Below are positions 1 to 12,172 of a stretch of DNA of 64,000 bases, piece by piece. A program made the position numbers and the translations under genes. This DNA is from Methylobacterium dankookense (GTDB lineage: Bacteria; Pseudomonadota; Alphaproteobacteria; Rhizobiales; Beijerinckiaceae): NCBI RefSeq assembly GCF_902141855.1, contig NZ_CABFVH010000007.1, positions 118,771 to 182,770 on the forward strand. The letters run 5' to 3'. Below the pieces are notes generated by a model. The model was not told the origin of the DNA. It saw only the letters and a list, made by a program, of their open reading frames with translations, and made no database searches. Every line of letters begins with the position of its first letter. The first letter of the stretch is position 1.

Positions 1-2
1 CC

Positions 3-281
3 GAGCACCTGCGCCGGCTGAGCTTCATCCGCCGCGGTCGCGCCCTGGGGTTCACCGTGGAGCAGATCCGGGACCTGCTCGCCCTGGCGGACGACCGTGA
101 GCGCTCCTGCGGCGAGGTCGACACCATCGCCCGCGCCCATCTCGCCGATGTGGAGCGCAAGCTGGCCGACCTGACCCGGCTCGCCTCGGAACTCCGCGAA
201 GTCATCGGCCAGTGCGGCTGCGGGTCGGTCGCGGATTGCCGCATCATCGAGGCCCTGTCGCCGTTGGGTGAGCCCGCGTGA
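3..281 (+). CDS. MerR-family metal-responsive regulator, 5' end cut by window
   Basis: The frame is open from base 3, so the N-terminal helix-turn-helix lies outside the window. What remains is the end of the DNA-binding domain (a HLRRLSFIRRGRALGFTVEQI stretch typical of MerR proteins), the long dimerisation helix and the metal loop. A Cys opens the dimerisation helix (ERSCGEV), the position used by Zn/Cd/Pb/Hg sensors; CueR has Ser there. The C-terminal loop QCGCGSVADC places Cys 35, 37 and 43 residues after it. The outer pair has the C-x7-C spacing of CueR, but with an extra Cys between. Metal specificity is therefore unclear. It could serve the copper genes downstream, but that is inference. 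Confidence 0.85.
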   Translation, partial: EHLRRLSFIRRGRALGFTVEQIRDLLALADDRERSCGEVDTIARAHLADVERKLADLTRLASELREVIGQCGCGSVADCRIIEALSPLGEPA

Positions 282-297
282 CGGACCTGGGCCCAGG

Positions 298-492
298 TCA
301 GCGAGCGACGTAGGGGGGCATCAGCACACGGCTCTCGAACAGCCCCTTGGCCACGAACCCGCAGCACGCGACGGCGAGGACGGCGACCGTAATCGCGACG
401 AAGGCTCGGCGCGCGGCGGCCCGGACATGCGGCCTGACGCGACGGCGACGACCCGCGTTCCTCTGGCCCCAGGAATGACGCTCCTTCATCAC
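298..492 (-). CDS. Small single-pass membrane protein, unknown function
   Basis: Encodes 64 residues: a basic N-terminus rich in Arg, one hydrophobic segment (about residues 30-52, FVAITVAVLAVACCGFVAKG) and a short polar tail. It starts GTG-ATG with a purine-rich AGGAAAGG sequence about eight bases upstream. It is convergent with the MerR gene. I do not recognise a family. A CC pair lies inside the membrane segment, which would suit a metal-island protein, but this could also be a chance frame. Confidence 0.4.
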   Translation of the reverse strand: MMKERHSWGQRNAGRRRRVRPHVRAAARRAFVAITVAVLAVACCGFVAKGLFESRVLMPPYVAR

Positions 493-726
493 CAGCTCGG
501 CCTTTCCTGAAATGGAGGCTTGTCACGATTGCACCGTCACGACGCCCGCTAGGCACTAGCTCCGCCTTAGAACCGAGAGGCGGATTTGCGGTGAGATGTA
601 TGCCCGACCTGCCACCGTGAGGTAATTACGGAGGCTGGCAGATGTACACCAACCAGCCGACGCTTCGCCCAGGAGCGGCTAGGCATACGGGGATCCGCAG
701 CGACCACATAAGCGCAAGCCGAGCGA

Positions 727-2031
727 CTACTTCGACCCAACTGGCATGGGGGCGAAATTCCTCGGTGATTGACCCGCGACGTCAGCGTTTAGGCCAGGAA
801 TGCGCGACCAACCCTGCGAGCCGGGGAAGCTGAGCGCCCTGATTACCTCCTCGAACCGGGCTCGCGCGTCCGACCAGCCCTGCGCGAAATCAAACAGCTC
901 CCGCAGGGCCGGCGAAATCTCCTTGTAGGCCGCGAGTGCGGCGACCAGCGCCCCGAGCGAGAGCCGTCCCTGGATGACAAGGTAGCCGCCGACCGAGAAG
1001 AAGAAGAACGGCGTCAGGTTGGCCGTGTAGTTGTAGATGCCCTTGAGCCGGCCCTTCAGATCGGCGATCTCGACACGCACCCGCTCCAGCGCCTCGGCCT
1101 GGCGCATCTGCCGGAGGAGGACCGGGGGATGTTCCGCGGTTCCGGCTTCAGGCGCGGTCAGGAGGCCGCCGAGAGTCCGGGTCGCATGCACCCGCTCACG
1201 CACCTTGGCGTTCAGGCGCCGCTGCAGCCGCGGCAAGAGCGTGAGCTGCACCGGCAGCATCACCAACGCGGCCAGCGCCAGGGCGGCATCCTGGAGGAGT
1301 AGGAAGGCCACGCTGGTCAGGAGCGTGCCGCCCTGGACGAAGGGCACGGCCACCAGGCCCGCGCCGGCGTAGCCGATGGGCTCGACCTCCTGCACGGCGA
1401 CGGCGGCCAGCGCGGCGCGGCGCTCGGGCGACCGCTCCCCACGGGCACGCCGGAAGACGGCGAGGCGTAACCGGCGCACGAGGCGCTCGTTGAGGCCGCC
1501 GCGCGTCCGGTTGACCGCGTACTTGGCGAGGCCGCCCAGCGTCAGCACGGCGAGGTAGCTCGCGCACAGCGCGAACAGGAGTTCGACACGTCCCAGTTCG
1601 AGCCCGAGGAAGGCCATCCCGGGATGGCCGTCGCCCTCCGCGTCCGAGAGGGCGTGGTTGATGATGTGCTTGGGGATCTCCAGGAGGAGCCACGCGGCCG
1701 GCAGCGTCAGGAGCGAGAGCAGCAGCAGCCGCAACTGCGGGCGCAGCGTCGCCCGCAGGACGAAGCGCTCAAGGCGCCACTCTTCGGGATTTCCCGCGCC
1801 GCGCCGGCGCCGTTCGCGCAGCGTGCGCCAGGCGAGGCGCAGCGCCATCCACCCCGTCCAGGCCGGCGCCACGACGAGAGCAAGGACCGACACGAGCTCC
1901 ATCCACCAATGGCCGTGGGGTCCGTCGAGGCCGGCGACACGGTGGATCAGGTCGTGGACGACGATGGGCGTGAACAACAATGGCACCGCGACGGGAAGGT
2001 GGATACAGGCGGAACAGGTCCCCCCGCGCAA
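727..2031 (-). CDS. ABC exporter transmembrane half, nucleotide-binding domain missing
   Basis: The 434-residue product has the layout of a type-I ABC exporter membrane domain: hydrophobic N-terminus, several further membrane segments, the long cytosolic helices (LNERLVRRLRLAVFRRARG) and a final stretch ending DARARFEEVIRAL, where the linker to the ATPase domain normally begins. After this the protein ends with about 35 unrelated residues (FPGSQGWSRIPGLN onward) and no Walker A, signature or Walker B motif. The gene appears cut between about 830 and 850. It would need a separate ATPase to work and is probably a broken gene. The annotated start is TTG; an internal GTG is also possible. It lies 27 bases downstream of the DUF4396 gene. 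Confidence 0.65.
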   Translation of the reverse strand: MRGGTCSACIHLPVAVPLLFTPIVVHDLIHRVAGLDGPHGHWWMELVSVLALVVAPAWTGWMALRLAWRTLRERRRRGAGNPEEWRLERFVLRATLRPQLRLLLLSLLTLPAAWLLLEIPKHIINHALSDAEGDGHPGMAFLGLELGRVELLFALCASYLAVLTLGGLAKYAVNRTRGGLNERLVRRLRLAVFRRARGERSPERRAALAAVAVQEVEPIGYAGAGLVAVPFVQGGTLLTSVAFLLLQDAALALAALVMLPVQLTLLPRLQRRLNAKVRERVHATRTLGGLLTAPEAGTAEHPPVLLRQMRQAEALERVRVEIADLKGRLKGIYNYTANLTPFFFFSVGGYLVIQGRLSLGALVAALAAYKEISPALRELFDFAQGWSDARARFEEVIRALSFPGSQGWSRIPGLNADVAGQSPRNFAPMPVGSK

Positions 2032-2058
2032 TCAAGCCGGATGGGAGGCCGTGCCGGC

Positions 2059-2793
2059 CTACATGCGTTCCTTGATGCCGGAACCGACGAGCCACCAGTT
2101 GACGGGGTAGCTGGTCAGGAATCCCGCGACCATGGCGAGCTGCATGGCGGCCCAGAACTCGACCGAGTTCACCGGGGCCCGCTGCCCCGCGAGGTGCGGG
2201 AACAGGTAGAACTGCGCGAAGGCCATGAAACCGTACATGCCGACCTGCCAGGCGATCAGCGAGGCGGTGTCCGCCTTCACGGCCGCCACGAGGCCCTCGC
2301 CGGGGGAGAGCCCCCGCATCGGCACGATGGCGTAATACTGGAACACGATCCCCAGCGCGTAGGCGAAGACGAAGTCCAGCACCCAGACCGCGTACATCTT
2401 CTCCTCGAACAGGGAGTGCCAGCCGAACCAGACCGCCACCGCCGGCACCAGGAAGGCGAGCCACTCGGCGGCGACGTCGCCCAGCATGCAGCCGCTGCCA
2501 CAGTGGAGCGCGCCCTTGCCGACCATCACCGAGAACGGAGTGCCGGTCATGTTCGGCGGCTCCTCGCCCCGCTCCTTGGCGTGGTGGTGCGCCTCCATCG
2601 TGGCGAGGCGACCGTATCGGAAGTAGGCCCACACCACGGCGACAGTTCCGAACAGGGCGCTGACCGGCCAGACCACGTTCATCACGGTCATGTGCTGCGG
2701 ATGGCGGATGACCTGCACCGACAGCAGCAGGGCGCACGCGACCCCCAGCAACAGGGACGCGACGGCGAGGGCGTGGAGCCAGGTCGGGAACAT
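2059..2793 (-). CDS. DUF4396 membrane protein
   Basis: A 244-residue integral membrane protein. The motif KGALHCGSGCMLGDVAAEW (about residues 93-111) and the predicted four or five membrane helices match DUF4396, a family often found beside copper ATPases and cupredoxins. A cytosolic or loop segment EAHHHAKERGEEPP is His-rich. The ATG has an AGGAG ribosome site and lies eight bases after the copA stop, so it is very likely in the copA operon. The Cys-Gly-Ser-Gly-Cys element could bind Cu(I). Biochemical function of the family is not known to me. Confidence 0.85.
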   Translation of the reverse strand: MFPTWLHALAVASLLLGVACALLLSVQVIRHPQHMTVMNVVWPVSALFGTVAVVWAYFRYGRLATMEAHHHAKERGEEPPNMTGTPFSVMVGKGALHCGSGCMLGDVAAEWLAFLVPAVAVWFGWHSLFEEKMYAVWVLDFVFAYALGIVFQYYAIVPMRGLSPGEGLVAAVKADTASLIAWQVGMYGFMAFAQFYLFPHLAGQRAPVNSVEFWAAMQLAMVAGFLTSYPVNWWLVGSGIKERM

Positions 2794-2801
2794 GCAGGCT
2801 C

Positions 2802-5261
<2,460 letters not shown>

Positions 5262-5328
5262 GACCGCTCCTTCCGCATGGCCGAGGAAGCGCCGCCGGGC
5301 CACGAGCGACCCGACGGCAGCCGGCGGC

Positions 5329-5811
5329 TTACTGGCGGCCTTCCTTCTGGGCGTTCTTGTCGAGCCAGGACGTAAGTTCCTTGATGCTCTTCTCCTGCTC
5401 CTGGATGGTCTTCTCGGCGATCTTCTTCGCCTCGGGATTGTCGCCGTTCTTGAGCCCGACCTGGGCCATCGCGATGGCGCCCTGGTGGTGCGGGATCATC
5501 GCGCAGATCCAGGCGACGTCGGCGTCCTTGGCCATCATCCCCTGCATCATGGGACCGTTCATCGACATCATGGCCTGCTGCAGGCCCTTCTGGGCCTCGG
5601 TCATCTGGCCGCCCATGCCCTGCATGGCCTGGGACATGTGACCCTGCATGTCCTTCATCGAGTCCTCCTTGGCGGCCGACGCCGCCTTGCAGGCCGCGGG
5701 AAGCTCGAACGAGGGCCCCTGCATGGAGCCGTGGTCGTGGTCGGCGGCGAAGGCCGCTCCGGTGCCGGCGAGCGCCAGGGTCGCGGCGAGGGTCAGGGTG
5801 CGAACGAACAA
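5329..5811 (-). CDS. DUF305 periplasmic copper-binding protein (CopM-like)
   Basis: A 160-residue secreted protein with a signal peptide (about residues 1-22, ending AAFA). The body is very rich in Met ([29 protein letters not shown]) and contains the DUF305 core [15 protein letters not shown], whose His pair and Met residues bind copper in the CopM family. The start is TTG, supported by a strong GAGGAGG six bases upstream. It lies between copA and the Csp-like gene on the same strand, so a periplasmic copper buffer role is likely. Confidence 0.85.
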   Translation of the reverse strand: MFVRTLTLAATLALAGTGAAFAADHDHGSMQGPSFELPAACKAASAAKEDSMKDMQGHMSQAMQGMGGQMTEAQKGLQQAMMSMNGPMMQGMMAKDADVAWICAMIPHHQGAIAMAQVGLKNGDNPEAKKIAEKTIQEQEKSIKELTSWLDKNAQKEGRQ

Positions 5812-5866
5812 GATTGCCTCCTCAGGTTGGTTGGCGGGGGCGGCCGGTCGAGCCGCCGCGTCGGGT

Positions 5867-6199
5867 TCAGGCGGCCATCTTCCGGCAGCTCTCGGCGCAG
5901 GCCCGGCACTGCCGGACGCAGTCCTGCATGTCGCCGACCTGCTCGCAGCTCCTGGCGCAAGCCTCGCAGACCTCGGCGCAGGCCCGGCAGGTGTGCTTGT
6001 GCTCGGGGGTGCCGATCAGCATGAAGTGCGCCGAGGTCCGGCAGATCTCCGCGCAGGCCATCATCAGGCGGAAATGCCCCGGCTCGACGTGCTTCCCGCC
6101 GGCCGGCAGGCAGTGGTTCGAGGCCATGCCCAGGCAGGTCTGGTAGCAGCGCAGGCACTCGTCGATGCATGATTGCATCTCGCTCGACACGTGGCTCAT
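5867..6199 (-). CDS. Four-helix-bundle copper storage protein (Csp3-like)
   Basis: 110 residues with 16 Cys, most in C-x3-C and C-x2-C pairs along helices (SCIDECLRCYQTC, CRACAEVCEACARSC, CVRQCRACAESC). This matches the Csp/DUF326 family, whose four-helix bundle is lined with Cys that hold many Cu(I) ions. There is no signal peptide, so it should be cytosolic like Csp3 rather than exported like Csp1. ATG with AGAAGGA upstream. Placed between two DUF305 genes and near copA, it would store copper inside the cell while the ATPase and RND pumps remove it. Confidence 0.9.
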   Translation of the reverse strand: MSHVSSEMQSCIDECLRCYQTCLGMASNHCLPAGGKHVEPGHFRLMMACAEICRTSAHFMLIGTPEHKHTCRACAEVCEACARSCEQVGDMQDCVRQCRACAESCRKMAA

Positions 6200-6379
6200 T
6201 CAGGCATCCTTCTCGCTTATATTGGCGAATGAGGGCAAAGCTAGAGATCTGACAAAGTATTAACTCGATCAGCCAGCTATAACCTGGATAGCAAACTCCC
6301 CAATCCGCGAAGCGTTCAGAAATAAATACTCTGGACGATCACGGATTTGGGAGAGCCGCCTACCTGCGCGAGGGCGACC
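6200..6379. promoter_or_regulatory. AT-richer gap upstream of the Csp3-like gene
   Basis: This 180-base gap is clearly less GC-rich than its surroundings (GCTTATATTGG, AAAGTATTAACTCGATC, AGAAATAAATACTC), so it probably contains the promoter for the csp3 and DUF305-copA genes reading leftward. I see no MerR-type spaced TTGACC or CueR dyad in it. An exact start site cannot be given from sequence. Confidence 0.4.
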
Positions 6380-6778
6380 TCACTGGGTGCCCTTCTTCTT
6401 GAGGAAGGCCTCCATCTGGGCGATCTCGACGTCCTGGGCCTTGATGATCTCCTCGGCCAGCTTCCGGATCTCGGGGTCCTTGGAATGCTGGAGGGCGACC
6501 TTGGCCATGGCAACGGCCCCCTTGTGGTGGGGGATCATGCCGCGCACGAAGTCGACGTCGACGTCGTTCGTGTAGCGGATGTCCATGTCCCGGTGCATCT
6601 CGGCGCCGACGTCCCGGAACGCCTTCGTGGCCGGCGTGTCCGCCTTGTCCGTCGCCGTCATCGTGGCGTGGTCGTGCCCGGCATGTCCGGCATGGTCGTG
6701 GGCCTCGTGCGCCAGGGCGATGCCCAAGAGACCGAGGGCCAGGGCCGCGGCGGCGAGTGTCGAGGTCAGCGTCTTCAT
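6380..6778 (-). CDS. DUF305 periplasmic protein
   Basis: 132 residues: signal peptide ([19 protein letters not shown], cleavage near ALA-HE), a His-rich mature start ([14 protein letters not shown]) and the DUF305 core [18 protein letters not shown]. It is shorter and less Met-rich than the other DUF305 protein at 5329-5811, so the two are divergent paralogues. ATG preceded by AGGAAGAA. It lies downstream of the RND genes and probably belongs to their transcript, handling copper in the periplasm. Confidence 0.85.
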   Translation of the reverse strand: MKTLTSTLAAAALALGLLGIALAHEAHDHAGHAGHDHATMTATDKADTPATKAFRDVGAEMHRDMDIRYTNDVDVDFVRGMIPHHKGAVAMAKVALQHSKDPEIRKLAEEIIKAQDVEIAQMEAFLKKKGTQ

Positions 6779-6804
6779 CGAAGGATTCTTCCTGGTGCTT
6801 CGGG

Positions 6805-7170
6805 TCAGTTGAACTTGCCGCTGGCGGTCGCGCCGTCGGGGCCTGTGAGCTGCACCGCGCCCTTCGGGCTGTCGCCGAGGGCCGCCGCGGCCTTGCCGGT
6901 CAGGCGGTTGCCGTCGGCGGGCTCCAGGGGCACGCGGGTCGGCTTGCCGCCGACGACGAGGATGGCCGTGCCCTTGAAGCCCGCGGCCGGGACCGGCTTC
7001 TGGCCCTCGTCGGACACGAACACGTTGACGGTCTCGCCCTTGGCGACGAGCTCGACGTGGAACTTGCCCGCGTCCGCCACCCGGCCGCCGTGCTGGCCGG
7101 CGGTCTCGTGGGCGTAGGCGGCGGTCGCGGCCAGGAGGGCGCCGGCCAGGGTCAGTCTCGGAAGCATCAT
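6805..7170 (-). CDS. Small periplasmic protein resembling the N-domain of RND adaptors
   Basis: 121 residues with a signal peptide ending AYA-HE. The mature part ([46 protein letters not shown]) follows the pattern seen in the N-terminal domain of CzcB-like adaptors: HGG, then ELV, then a V/YVxD turn, then a GN-L-G end. It therefore looks like a free-standing copy of that domain. ATG-ATG start with GAGGAGA upstream, 21 bases after the RND permease stop. A metal chaperone role for the pump is inference. Confidence 0.65.
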   Translation of the reverse strand: MMLPRLTLAGALLAATAAYAHETAGQHGGRVADAGKFHVELVAKGETVNVFVSDEGQKPVPAAGFKGTAILVVGGKPTRVPLEPADGNRLTGKAAAALGDSPKGAVQLTGPDGATASGKFN

Positions 7171-7191
7171 GCTCAGGTCTCCTCTCGGGGT

Positions 7192-10100
7192 TCAGTAGGC
7201 CTCGGCCGGGCGCGGGCGCGCTCCGTCCGGGGATGGGTGGGCCGGCGCCTCGGCGTGGAGGGCGCGCAGCCGCTCAAGCGGCTTGCGTCCGAAGCGCAGG
7301 AACAGGACGGGGGTGAGGAAGGTGTCGAGCAGCGTCGCACTGACGAGGCCGCCGAAGATCGTGACCGCGACCGGGTGCAGGATCTCCTTGCCCGGGCTCG
7401 CCGCGTCGTAGAGCAGCGGTACCAGGGCCACGCCGGCCGAGAGCGCCGTCATCAGTACCGGGGTCAGCCGCTCCAGGCTGCCGCGCACCACGAGGTCGGG
7501 GCCGAACGGCACGCCCTCATGCAACGACAGGTTCAGGTAGTGGCTGATCTTCAGGATGCCGTTGCGCGCGGCGATGCCGGTCAGCGTGATGAAGCCGATC
7601 ATCGACGCCACGGACAGCGGCTGCCCGACGAGCCACAGCGCCGCCACCGAGCCGATCAGGGCGAGCGGCACGTTGCCCATGATGATGAGCGCCAGCGCGG
7701 GCGAGCGGTATCGGCTGTAGAGGATGGCGAAGACCAGGGCCAAGGACAGCGCCGAGAGCGCCGCGATGGTCCGGCTCGCCTCCTCCTGCGCCTGGAAGGT
7801 GCCCTCCAGGCTGGTGAAGAAGCCGGGCGGCAGCGGCTCCTTCGCCACGGCCTCGCGGATGGCCGCCACGATGGTGGCCATGTCGCTCTCGCCGTTGGTG
7901 TTGGCCTGGACGACGATGCGGCGGCGGGCGTTCTCGCGCAGGATCTGGTTCGGCCCGTCCGTCTCGCGGATGTCGGCCACCTGGCGCGCCGGAACCCAGC
8001 CCGAGGGCGTCTCCAGCAGCAGGTCGCCGAGGCCCGTGGTGGTCCGGCGGTTCTCGGAGAGGCGCAGCACCACGTCGAAGCGGCGCACGCCGTCGACCAC
8101 GGTCGAGACCACCCGCCCGTTCGAGAGGCGGCTGATCTGCTCGACGACGGCGGCCGGCTGCACGCCGTAGAGGGCCGCCCGGGTGTAATCGACCCGAACC
8201 TCAAGCTGCGGGATGCGGACCTGCCGCTCGACCTGAAGGTCGACGAGCCCCGGGATCGCGGCCATCCGGTCGCGCAGGGAGTTGGCGACCCGACGAAGGG
8301 CGTCAAGGTCCTCGCCGAACACCTTGAGCGCGATCTCGGCCCGCACGCCCGAGAGCATGTGGTCGAGCCGGTGCGAGATCGGCTGGCCGACGTTGACGGC
8401 CACCGGCAGGGCCGCGAGGCGCCCGCGGATGTCGGCGACGAGCGCCTCCTTCGGACGCTTGGCGCCTTCGTCGAGCGCCACCTCGATCTCGGACGAGTGG
8501 ACGCCCTCGGCGTGCTCGTCGAGCTCGGCCCGGCCGGTTCGGCGGCCGACCGCCTTCACGCCCGGGATGTCCAAGAGCAGCTTCTCGGCGATCAGCCCGA
8601 CCCGGTTGCTCTCGGCCAGCGAGATCCCCGGGTTGAAGGTCATGTTGACCGTGAACGAGCCCTCGTTGAACGGCGGCAGGAAGGCCCGGGGCAGGTTCCA
8701 GGCGGCCACGCCCGCGGCCACCACCGCCGCCGCGACGGTGCCGACCAGCAGGCCCTTGTGGCGGAAGGCGACCCGCAGCAGGGCGGCGTTGCCGCGCTTG
8801 AGCAGCTTGAGGAAGCGGCTGTCGTGCTCCTCCAGGTTCCTGAGCCCCGGCAGCAGGAGCGAGGCCAGCACCGGGGTCAGGGTGATCGAGGTGAGCAGGC
8901 TCGCCAGGATCGAGATGATGTAGGCCTGCCCCAGGGGCGCGAAGAGCCGGCCCTCGATGCCGGACAGCGCGAAGAGCGGCACGAACACCAGGATGATGAT
9001 CAGCGTCGCGTAGACGATGCCGGAGCGGACCTCGTTCGAGGCCTCGACCACCACCTGGAACACGCTCTTCGGGTTGCCGGCCCGCCGGTTCTCGCCGAGC
9101 CGCCGGTAGATGTTCTCCACGTCCACGACCGCGTCGTCGACGAGCTCGCCGATGGCGATGGCGAGACCGCCCAGCGTCATCGTGTTGATCGACAGGCCGA
9201 ACAGGTGGAACACCACGGCGGTCGTCAGCACCGAGACTGGGATGGCGAGCAGCGAGATGGCCGTGGTGCGCACGTTCAGCAGGAAGGCGAACAGCACCAC
9301 CGCCACCACCAGCACGGCCTCGAAGAGGACGCGCTCGACGTTGCGGATCGAGGTCTCGATGAAGTCGGCTTGGCGGAACAGGACCTGGTCGGCCCGGATG
9401 CCGGATGGCAGGGTCGGCGACATCTCCTTCAGGGCCATCGCGATGCTGCGGGTCAGCTGCACGGTGTCGACGTCGGGCTGCTTCTCGACCGAGACGATGA
9501 CCGCGGGCTTGGCCATGTAGCCGGCGTCGCCGCGCTTCGTCCGTGCGGCGAAGGAGACCTCGGCCACCTGGCGCAAGTGGACCGGCGTCTCGGCGACCGT
9601 CGCGACCACGAGGTTGCGCAGGTCGTCGAGGCTCATGGTCCGGCCGATGTTCCGGATGAGGTACTCGCGGGAATGCTGGTCGGTGAAGCCGCCGCCGGCA
9701 TTGGTGCCGAACTGCGCCAGCGCCGTCTCAAGCTGGGCGTTCGTCACCCCAAGCGAGCGCATGGCGGCCGGGTTCGGGCTGACCCGGAACTGGCGCACCT
9801 CGCCCCCGATGGGGATGACCTGCGCCACGCCCGGGATGGTGAGGAGCCGCGGCCGGATGGTGAAGTCGGCGACCTCGCGCACCTGCATCGGGGTCGCGGT
9901 CTCGCTGGTCACCGCCACCAGCAGTATCTGCCCCATGATGGAGGAGATGGGGCCCATCACCGGGGTCACGCCCCGCGGCAGCTGGTCCTGCACCAGGGCG
10001 AGCCGCTCGGCGACCTGCTGGCGGTTGCGGTAGATGTCGGTGCCCCAGTCGAACTCGACGTAGGTGATGGACAGGCCCACGCCCGAGACCGAGCGCACCC

Positions 10101-10341
10101 GGGTCACGCCGGGCAGCCCGTTCATCCGGGTCTCGATGGGATAGGTGACGAGCTGCTCGACCTCCTGGGGGGCGTAGCCCTCCGCCTCCGTCATGATGGT
10201 GACGGTCGGCTTGTTCAGGTCGGGGAAGACGTCGACCGGCAGCTTGGTCGCGGTGAAGGCGCCGAAGAGCACCAGCACCGTGGCCAAGGCGAGGACGAGC
10301 AGGCGGTTGCGGACCGACTGGCTGACGAGGAAGGTGAACAT
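7192..10341 (-). CDS. Heavy-metal RND efflux permease (CzcA/CusA-like)
   Basis: A 1,049-residue inner-membrane proton-driven pump that forms a tripartite complex with the adaptor encoded just upstream. Visible hallmarks: N-terminal helix then [14 protein letters not shown], the porter repeat motifs, TM4 [13 protein letters not shown] with two acidic residues for proton relay, and the C-terminal [11 protein letters not shown]. The TM4 sequence differs from the CusA-type VGAMVDAAIVMIEN of the other pump in this window, so the substrate may differ. ATG at 10341 is chosen because GAGGAGG lies six to seven bases upstream and the protein then begins like other RND pumps; the same frame is open far upstream but that part is antisense to the adaptor. 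Confidence 0.92.
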   Translation of the reverse strand: MFTFLVSQSVRNRLLVLALATVLVLFGAFTATKLPVDVFPDLNKPTVTIMTEAEGYAPQEVEQLVTYPIETRMNGLPGVTRVRSVSGVGLSITYVEFDWGTDIYRNRQQVAERLALVQDQLPRGVTPVMGPISSIMGQILLVAVTSETATPMQVREVADFTIRPRLLTIPGVAQVIPIGGEVRQFRVSPNPAAMRSLGVTNAQLETALAQFGTNAGGGFTDQHSREYLIRNIGRTMSLDDLRNLVVATVAETPVHLRQVAEVSFAARTKRGDAGYMAKPAVIVSVEKQPDVDTVQLTRSIAMALKEMSPTLPSGIRADQVLFRQADFIETSIRNVERVLFEAVLVVAVVLFAFLLNVRTTAISLLAIPVSVLTTAVVFHLFGLSINTMTLGGLAIAIGELVDDAVVDVENIYRRLGENRRAGNPKSVFQVVVEASNEVRSGIVYATLIIILVFVPLFALSGIEGRLFAPLGQAYIISILASLLTSITLTPVLASLLLPGLRNLEEHDSRFLKLLKRGNAALLRVAFRHKGLLVGTVAAAVVAAGVAAWNLPRAFLPPFNEGSFTVNMTFNPGISLAESNRVGLIAEKLLLDIPGVKAVGRRTGRAELDEHAEGVHSSEIEVALDEGAKRPKEALVADIRGRLAALPVAVNVGQPISHRLDHMLSGVRAEIALKVFGEDLDALRRVANSLRDRMAAIPGLVDLQVERQVRIPQLEVRVDYTRAALYGVQPAAVVEQISRLSNGRVVSTVVDGVRRFDVVLRLSENRRTTTGLGDLLLETPSGWVPARQVADIRETDGPNQILRENARRRIVVQANTNGESDMATIVAAIREAVAKEPLPPGFFTSLEGTFQAQEEASRTIAALSALSLALVFAILYSRYRSPALALIIMGNVPLALIGSVAALWLVGQPLSVASMIGFITLTGIAARNGILKISHYLNLSLHEGVPFGPDLVVRGSLERLTPVLMTALSAGVALVPLLYDAASPGKEILHPVAVTIFGGLVSATLLDTFLTPVLFLRFGRKPLERLRALHAEAPAHPSPDGARPRPAEAY

Positions 10342-10352
10342 CGGGCGCCTCC

Positions 10353-12086
10353 TCAGCGGACCTGGTCGAGGAGCTCGGCGCCCTGGGTCACCACCCGCTT
10401 GCCGGGTCCGATCCCCTCGGCGACCAGCACGCGGCCGCCGTCGAGCGGCTCGACCCGCACGGGCCGGGCCTCGAAGCGCTCGGCGGTGGTGTGCTCGTAG
10501 ACGACGTCCTGCCCGTTGCCGGTGCGCACGACGGCCGCGCGCGGCAGCGCCAAGCCGGACTGCTCGGTGTCCGTCCCGGCCAGCACCGTGACGAACTGGC
10601 CGACCCGCAGGCCGGAGGCGTCGCCGGACACCGCGAATTGCACCGGGATGGCCTGGTTGCGGTCGGCGAGACCCGTGCCCTGGTAGGCGAGCTTCAGGCT
10701 GCGTCCGTCGGCGAGCCGCGCCGTGGCGTTCTGGGCCGCGGTCAGGGCGTCGAAGCTCAGGGCCTCGACCCAGAGGCGGTTCGGGTCGACGATCTGGAAG
10801 ACCATTGCCCCCGGCGCGGCCATCTGGCCGGCCACCGCGGTCGCCTGCGCCACTACGCCGTCGACGGGAGCGACCAGGGTTTCGGGCTGCTGCCGGATCT
10901 TGTCGAGGGCCGCGCGGCGGTCGTGCAGGCCGTTGAGCTCGGCGACCGCGTCGTCGAGCTGGGTCGTGGCGACCGCGCCGGTGGTGGCGAGCTTCCTGTA
11001 GCGCTCGACCCTGCGCTCGACGATGGCGATCTGCTGGTCGAGCTCGCCCTGGCGCTGCCGCATGTCGGAGACGTCGACCGCCTGCACGGGCGGCGTCACG
11101 GTCGCAAGCACGTCGCCCTTGCGCACCTTCGTGCCCAGGCGGGGGAACAGGCCGGAGGGCGGCGGCGAGAGACGGCCGCCGACCGAGGACTGCACGACGC
11201 CGCTGGCGTTGGGGTCGGGGATGATGCGGCCGGGCAGCTCGACCGAGCGGTGGAAGCTTCCCTGCTCGGTCATGGTGGTGCGCAGGACCAGCAGCCGTTG
11301 CGTCGGCTTCGGCACGAAGACGGAGCCGTCGGGCAGGCGCTGCGCGAGGTCCGACGAGCCAGGGGCGCGCGGCTCGATCAGGGCGGCCCCCTGCACGGGT
11401 GCTCCATGATCCTCGTCGCCGTGAGCGAAGGCGGCGGTGCCGAGGACGAGGGTGATACCGATGGCGAGCAACGCCACCGCCGGCGCGCCGCGGCGACCGC
11501 GCGCGAGTGCCGTCACAAGCACGCCGAGCAGGAAGGCCACGGCGACCGCGGCCACCAGGATCGGGTCCTTGGCCGTCAGTCGCTCCCGGAGCCCGCGGGC
11601 GAACTCGGAGGCACGCGACAGGGCCGCCTGCGCCGGCGCCGGTTTGGCTGGAGCTGCGGTTGCCTGTGAGGCGGGATCGGGCACGGTGACCGCGACGGTA
11701 AGCACGTCGACTGCATCCCCGGCCGTGACAGTCGCCACGAGGTCGTGCCGACCGGGTTTCGCCAGCCATGGGGCTGGCAGCGCGTAGCCGCCCTCATCCG
11801 TGGCGGCCGCGGTCTTGGGCCCCTCGGGCGTCTCCACCTCGATGGTGGCGCCGGTCACCGGCTCGTTCGTCCGGAAGCGGTCGAGGAACAGCGTCAGCGT
11901 GCCGTCCCGGGGGATGGCGACGAGCTCGAAGGCGTCGGACAGCGCCTCGCCGCGCGGAGCGATCGTCTTCGAGACAGGCGGCGGTGCGGTGCCGTGGTCG
12001 TGGCCCTCGTGGGCGAGCGCGGGCCCCGCCAGGACGGCGGCAAGCAGCGCCACCGCGTGCAGGGCGGCGGCAAAACGGGTCGACAT
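10353..12086 (-). CDS. RND periplasmic adaptor with extended N-terminus
   Basis: 577 residues, longer than a typical adaptor. Order: signal peptide ending ALA-HE; His-rich HEGHDHG; a beta domain (about 40-130, [24 protein letters not shown]) like carboxypeptidase-regulatory or YtkA domains; a membrane segment (about 175-195); a second hydrophobic segment ending [10 protein letters not shown]; then the adaptor proper with lipoyl/barrel-sandwich halves, a coiled coil ([25 protein letters not shown]) and beta-barrel. It looks like a fusion of a small membrane/metal-binding protein with a CzcB/CusB-type adaptor that carries its own second signal-like segment. Only 11 bases separate it from the permease gene. 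Confidence 0.88.
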   Translation of the reverse strand: MSTRFAAALHAVALLAAVLAGPALAHEGHDHGTAPPPVSKTIAPRGEALSDAFELVAIPRDGTLTLFLDRFRTNEPVTGATIEVETPEGPKTAAATDEGGYALPAPWLAKPGRHDLVATVTAGDAVDVLTVAVTVPDPASQATAAPAKPAPAQAALSRASEFARGLRERLTAKDPILVAAVAVAFLLGVLVTALARGRRGAPAVALLAIGITLVLGTAAFAHGDEDHGAPVQGAALIEPRAPGSSDLAQRLPDGSVFVPKPTQRLLVLRTTMTEQGSFHRSVELPGRIIPDPNASGVVQSSVGGRLSPPPSGLFPRLGTKVRKGDVLATVTPPVQAVDVSDMRQRQGELDQQIAIVERRVERYRKLATTGAVATTQLDDAVAELNGLHDRRAALDKIRQQPETLVAPVDGVVAQATAVAGQMAAPGAMVFQIVDPNRLWVEALSFDALTAAQNATARLADGRSLKLAYQGTGLADRNQAIPVQFAVSGDASGLRVGQFVTVLAGTDTEQSGLALPRAAVVRTGNGQDVVYEHTTAERFEARPVRVEPLDGGRVLVAEGIGPGKRVVTQGAELLDQVR

Positions 12087-12172
12087 GAACAGGAATCCTC
12101 GCGTCGGGAAGTCCGGGCGCGCCGCGCTCGCGGACGCACTCCGGGCGTTGCGCGCCTCAGGCGCGCCTCACC

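Noticed and set aside
642..833. A 63-codon plus-strand frame with GGAGG upstream
   Set aside because: It overlaps the end of the ABC exporter half on the other strand and the product has no recognisable features; too weak to call.
6757..10500. A 1,247-codon open frame on the plus strand
   Set aside because: It lies antisense to the clear RND permease gene, has low-complexity His/Arg/Gly-rich composition and no start signal; it is a high-GC shadow.
10342..11769. Possible 476-residue N-terminal extension of the first RND permease
   Set aside because: The frame is open but overlaps the adaptor gene on the same strand and encodes Arg/Pro/Gly-rich nonsense; the real ATG with GAGGAGG is at 10,341.
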